The translations under genes and the position numbers were made by a program. A stretch of DNA of 64,000 bases, taken from Cloeon dipterum. Its lineage: Eukaryota > Arthropoda > Insecta > Ephemeroptera > Baetidae. Shown here in pieces: positions 60,852 to 64,000 of this stretch; the stretch's first letter is position 1, and each line of letters opens with the position of its first letter. The DNA lies in NCBI RefSeq assembly GCF_949628265.1, contig NC_088786.1, forward strand, positions 16,306,001 to 16,370,000. Direction: 5' to 3'. The notes beneath the pieces were generated by a model, which did not search any database, was not told where the DNA came from, and was given only the letters and a program-made list of their open reading frames with translations.

Positions 60852-62945
60852 TCACGTGGGTGGAGTGGGCATGACTGTGCTCTGCGCATCAGTGCCACTG
60901 CTCGGTGACGTGCTCTCTGACTCCGGAGGCACTGGTGGCTCAGGTGGCCACGGCTCTTCTGTAACGGTAACGTCAGGCGCGTGGTCCTCCTCGTCAGAAC
61001 GTTCATTGAGGAAGTCGTCGGGCGTGGTGGCGACGGAGCCGGCCGGCGTCACGTTGGATGGGTTGCTCGGCGGGAACATGCCGGCAGCGATCTGCGTCGG
61101 CATCATCCCGCTGAAGTAATTGAGCAGGCCAGGCGCGCCCTCCTCGCTCAGCAGACTCGCTGAGAGGGACGACGGCGCCGTTGGCTCGCCTCCGACGAAG
61201 TAGTCAACAAGCGAAGCAGAGCCGTTTGGTGACGATGGGCCGCTTGAGGAGACAAACGATGGTGGACCACTCCAGCCGAAACCTGCAAGAGAAAGAGCGT
61301 GGCTCGAGTGAAATGGTTGGATGCAAGGCGTTACAACGACATTGACTTATCAATAAGTGCCCATGCAGGAGTGATCGCTGTAAACTTTATTTAAGAACAA
61401 AAAGTCATGCAGGACAAGAGGACGATGAGTTTAGTCTTACTGCTACTGCTCGGTGACTGAAGGTCGTTTGGCAATCGGGGCTGGTTTCCCCCCGGCAACT
61501 TTGGCGGCGAGGCGCAAGACGGTGGCGTTCGGAACGGCGCCGCGGTCATCCTCTCAAGAAACGCGTCCAGCTGGCGAAGGGACAAGGCGTTGTGCAACGT
61601 CTCCAGGGGCCGAATCGGGGGTACTCCGCCGCAACCTTCGATGGCTGCAAGTGCAAGAATAGGCTGATGAGACTTAATTTTGAGAGTTAACGAAGAACAG
61701 GGAAAAATGATAATTCCAAAATTACTTACTGCTTAAGAGAGCTGGATAAGGGGCGAGTAATCAGGGAAATGTTGAGTCAATTAATGCTTTTTACCTTGGG
61801 GAAATTATATTTAATTAACGGTAGAACCCAGGTAATTATTATAAAATGTTATAGGGGTTTTGTAAAATAAAATCGGATTTCTTTAAAATATATCCAATTT
61901 TCTATAGAATGATTACTGAAGGAGGTCTCAGCCAGCCGCGCTGTGTCGGCAAATTTTTGGTCACGTGGACAGCCGCCAGCCGCCGTGAATCTTGCTAAGC
62001 TGCGCCAGCCACGCCAGCCGCCGGTAAAAAAGTGTCAAAAATTAAAAAAGTGCAGGAGAAAAAATGTCTGGTGGCCCCTTCGGGCCGTTAAGCGCTATCA
62101 AACTTCACGTTCAAAATATTGTCTGCCGCGCCAGCCGCCAGTAACAATGGCCAGCCACCGCCGGGCAAAAAATTCGGCTAAGTCGGTCCCGCCAGCCGCC
62201 GCCTTAAAGCTCGCGGCTGAGACCTCTACTGAAGAGATACATGTCTTGAAATTTTACTTGGTTAATCAATTATTAAGAGATTGAGCTATGCCAAAAAGAC
62301 CAATTTTTCTAGAAATAGTAAAAAAAATCATTTTTTTCCAAATCCATTACAATTATATTACATGGAATTTTGAAATCTAATTTTCAAATAGTTCTTTCAA
62401 AGGGTTTTGGATAGCTAAAATTTGATAAATTAAAAAATTTCGTTCAGCAATCATGGTTCAAATCAAGATTATACTTTTTTATCTCAGTTTTCTCCGTTAT
62501 AATTGAGCTTGATTTAATAAAAAAGGAAAAGAGGAATAAGGATGCGCACCTGCGATGGTGGGGACATCGTGTTCGTGTTTAAGAAGGCATGGGGCGCTGA
62601 CGGCCGCCGTGCCTCCACTGATGACGGCAGTGCTGAAGAGGCTGCTGGCGGAGGTGCCACCCTTGCTGAGCAACTTGAAGAGAGCAGAGGGCATCTGGTG
62701 TTGCAGCCGGTGACCCTCGGCACCTGCGTTCATGGGGGGTAAGGACGAGTGTGTGCTGCATGGCGTTGAGAAGGAGCGCACAAAGAACGAGGACAGCGGC
62801 GAGGACGGCAGGGTGGGCGAGGACACCGCGAGCCCCAACACCGGCACCGTGCCGGATGGAGATTGTGAGCGCGGGCTCAGCGGCGCAAGGGGAGGGTTCA
62901 GCGAGTGGGGGGCCAGGGGGCACGGGGGCAGCGACCACGGTGCCA
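60852..62945 (-). CDS. Ser/Pro-rich protein, C-terminal part (5' exons not found)
   Basis: Three in-phase exons, 62550-62945, 61441-61644 and 60852-61282, encode the last 343 residues; the acceptor at 62946 shows that more exons lie upstream, possibly beyond the window. The chain is rich in Ser and Pro, with islands of apparently conserved sequence: [39 protein letters not shown], then across the exon junction [20 protein letters not shown] and [20 protein letters not shown], and later SLVDYFVGG and [19 protein letters not shown]. The tail is acidic and Pro-rich and ends TVMPTPPT. I cannot name the family. The exons are far richer in GC than the introns. Poly(A) signal on the minus strand at 60774-60779, close to the KIF14 end. 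Confidence 0.75.
61922..62226. mobile_element. hAT-like MITE with 8-bp target-site duplication
   Basis: A 305-base element bounded by terminal inverted repeats: left gaggtctcagcc(agcc)gcg, right cgcggctgagacctc. It is flanked on both sides by a perfect 8-base duplication, tactgaag (61914-61921 and 62227-62234). No coding capacity. The interior is GC-rich and holds many copies of a cagccgcc unit and the palindrome ggccccttcgggcc. An 8-bp duplication with short inverted termini points to the hAT superfamily. The intact duplication suggests a fairly recent insertion, in an intron of the Ser/Pro-rich gene. Confidence 0.88.
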
Positions 62946-64000
62946 CTGGGGACCACAAAGAAAGAGAGAGCAGATTTGTGATCAAATGAGAAAATGGAAC
63001 TTTCCACCTCAGTGTGATACGTGTTTTCACTTCACATCACCTCGTTGACATTTTTTTCCAAAATATTTAATCGCATGCAGTTGAATTTTGACATTTTGAA
63101 GATTTTTTTCAGGTGAATCAATTAACTTGGGAGTTTTTGCCGAATACTCAGTTTGGTAAATTTTTAAATTCGTAGAGATTTTCTGATAAATATGTATAGT
63201 CGTTTTCAGGCAATATAGTCTAAAATTTATTGCTTTTTAATTAAAAAAATATATTTATTTCCGAGAAGCAAGTATTAAGTTTACAAATCAAATGCAGTGT
63301 TTGTTTTTTTCTGGACCTTAAAGAGAAAACTGCTGACCGAAAAAGGAAATGGAAAAAAAATTTTTTTTCCATCATTTTGTAGAGTTAGATATGAAATTAG
63401 AACCAAAATGAGCAATTAAAAGTTTATATCTTGAACCTTCAGTAGTGAGCTCAGTGAGCTATAGAAACCAAACCTTGGAATGGGATTTCCTTGTTCATGA
63501 AGTGATTTTTTAATTTTAATTAACTTCCTGGGGGAAAATCGAGGTTACTGTTACATAATACATATTTATAACACAAATTAAATTGATGTTTTTATACAAA
63601 AGAGTAAAAGTTCCACAATATAGTGATTTTAAAAGTCAGGGAGAGCATAGAAAATTTTTATTCGGAGAAAATTCCCAAGTTTTACTATAAACAAGCAGAT
63701 TTTCTTCCTGCCAAAAAGTTTCTTGAGATCAAGACTTAAGGGTCGCTAGCTGCGAAGTAACAGTAATCATGACAACTCCACAATGAAAGCAAAAGAATCA
63801 GGCAGATTAGAGGACAGAAAAGAAAGAAACAGTAAGGGTGCGTTGGGCGGGGGCATCCGGTTCAGGGGTGATTATTTTTGGTAGTTTGCCAAACAGCACA
63901 CAGCTCATTATAATATATAATGAATGTATGAATGCTATCAAAAGAGGTTTTAGCAGACAAAGAGTTAATCACGAGCCAAGCGCTGGAGGATTTAGTGTGC
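62946..64000. other. Right edge, probable intron or upstream sequence
   Basis: AT-rich, with short homopolymer runs (a/t tract near 63350). No exon with convincing splice sites or homology was found; a GC patch at about 63835-63875 is too short to assign. It is likely an intron of the Ser/Pro-rich gene. Confidence 0.4.

Noticed and set aside
61922-62226. Coding frame across the MITE (61943-62284)
   Set aside because: It crosses the element boundary and encodes only repeats of the cagccgcc unit; no transposase similarity.
62732-62989. Gly-rich plus-strand frames at the right end
   Set aside because: Antisense of the Ser/Pro-rich exon 62550-62945; the minus frame continues in phase through two more exons.
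1-64000. Endogenous viral, LTR-retroelement, Polinton or CRISPR sequence
   Set aside because: No reverse transcriptase, integrase, capsid, envelope or long terminal repeat signatures, and no regularly spaced direct repeats were seen.

Overview
This is a nuclear window from an arthropod, almost certainly an insect. The genes are split by many short, AT-rich GT-AG introns, often 50-100 bases. Several proteins are insect or arthropod families (borderless, bedraggled, a DUF4789 secreted protein). Splicing, autophagy and eIF2B subunits confirm a eukaryotic chromosome. The insect order cannot be decided from the sequence. I reconstructed gene models by hand from splice sites, reading-frame phase and remembered family sequences. 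For nearly all models the exon lengths sum to a whole number of codons.

Layout, left to right. 1-2451 (-): borderless, an Ig-superfamily adhesion protein running off the left edge. 3710-5144 (-): POLR1C, shared subunit of RNA polymerases I and III, head-to-head with AP2S1 (+, 5623-6365). 6689-11429 (-): site-1 protease MBTPS1. 12938-17165 (-): bedraggled, an atypical SLC6-type protein. After a 3 kb AT-rich gap comes COG5 (+, 20207-24028). It is tail-to-tail with ISY1 (-, 24109-25480), which is head-to-head with a UBA-containing peptidyl-tRNA hydrolase 2 (+, 26201-27104). Then EIF2B3 (-), a leucine-rich-repeat protein (+, 30579-32361), and DNAAF5/HEATR2 (-, 32407-36657), which carries a U2 snRNA gene in an intron. 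Then a THAP-domain protein (+, 37631-42176) and ATG14 (+, 42882-48945), whose first intron holds a complete antisense DUF4789 gene. Then a small coiled-coil protein (-), a KIF14/nebbish kinesin (+, 50629-60503) with a small antisense gene in its 5.3 kb intron, and the 3' part of an unrecognised Ser/Pro-rich protein (-) with a MITE in an intron.

The genes do not form one pathway. They are mostly constitutive cell-biology genes (transcription, splicing, translation, secretory pathway, autophagy, cytokinesis) packed in alternating orientation. They share bidirectional promoters and have nearly touching or overlapping 3' ends.

No retroviral, LTR, Polinton, CRISPR or prokaryotic element was seen. 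The one clear mobile element is a 305-bp MITE with a perfect 8-bp target duplication. I found no undescribed multi-gene system. The best leads are a possible alternative zinc-knuckle first exon for ATG14, the antisense gene inside the kinesin intron, degenerate sodium-site residues in bedraggled, a THAP protein with a P-element-like segment, and three genes I cannot name.
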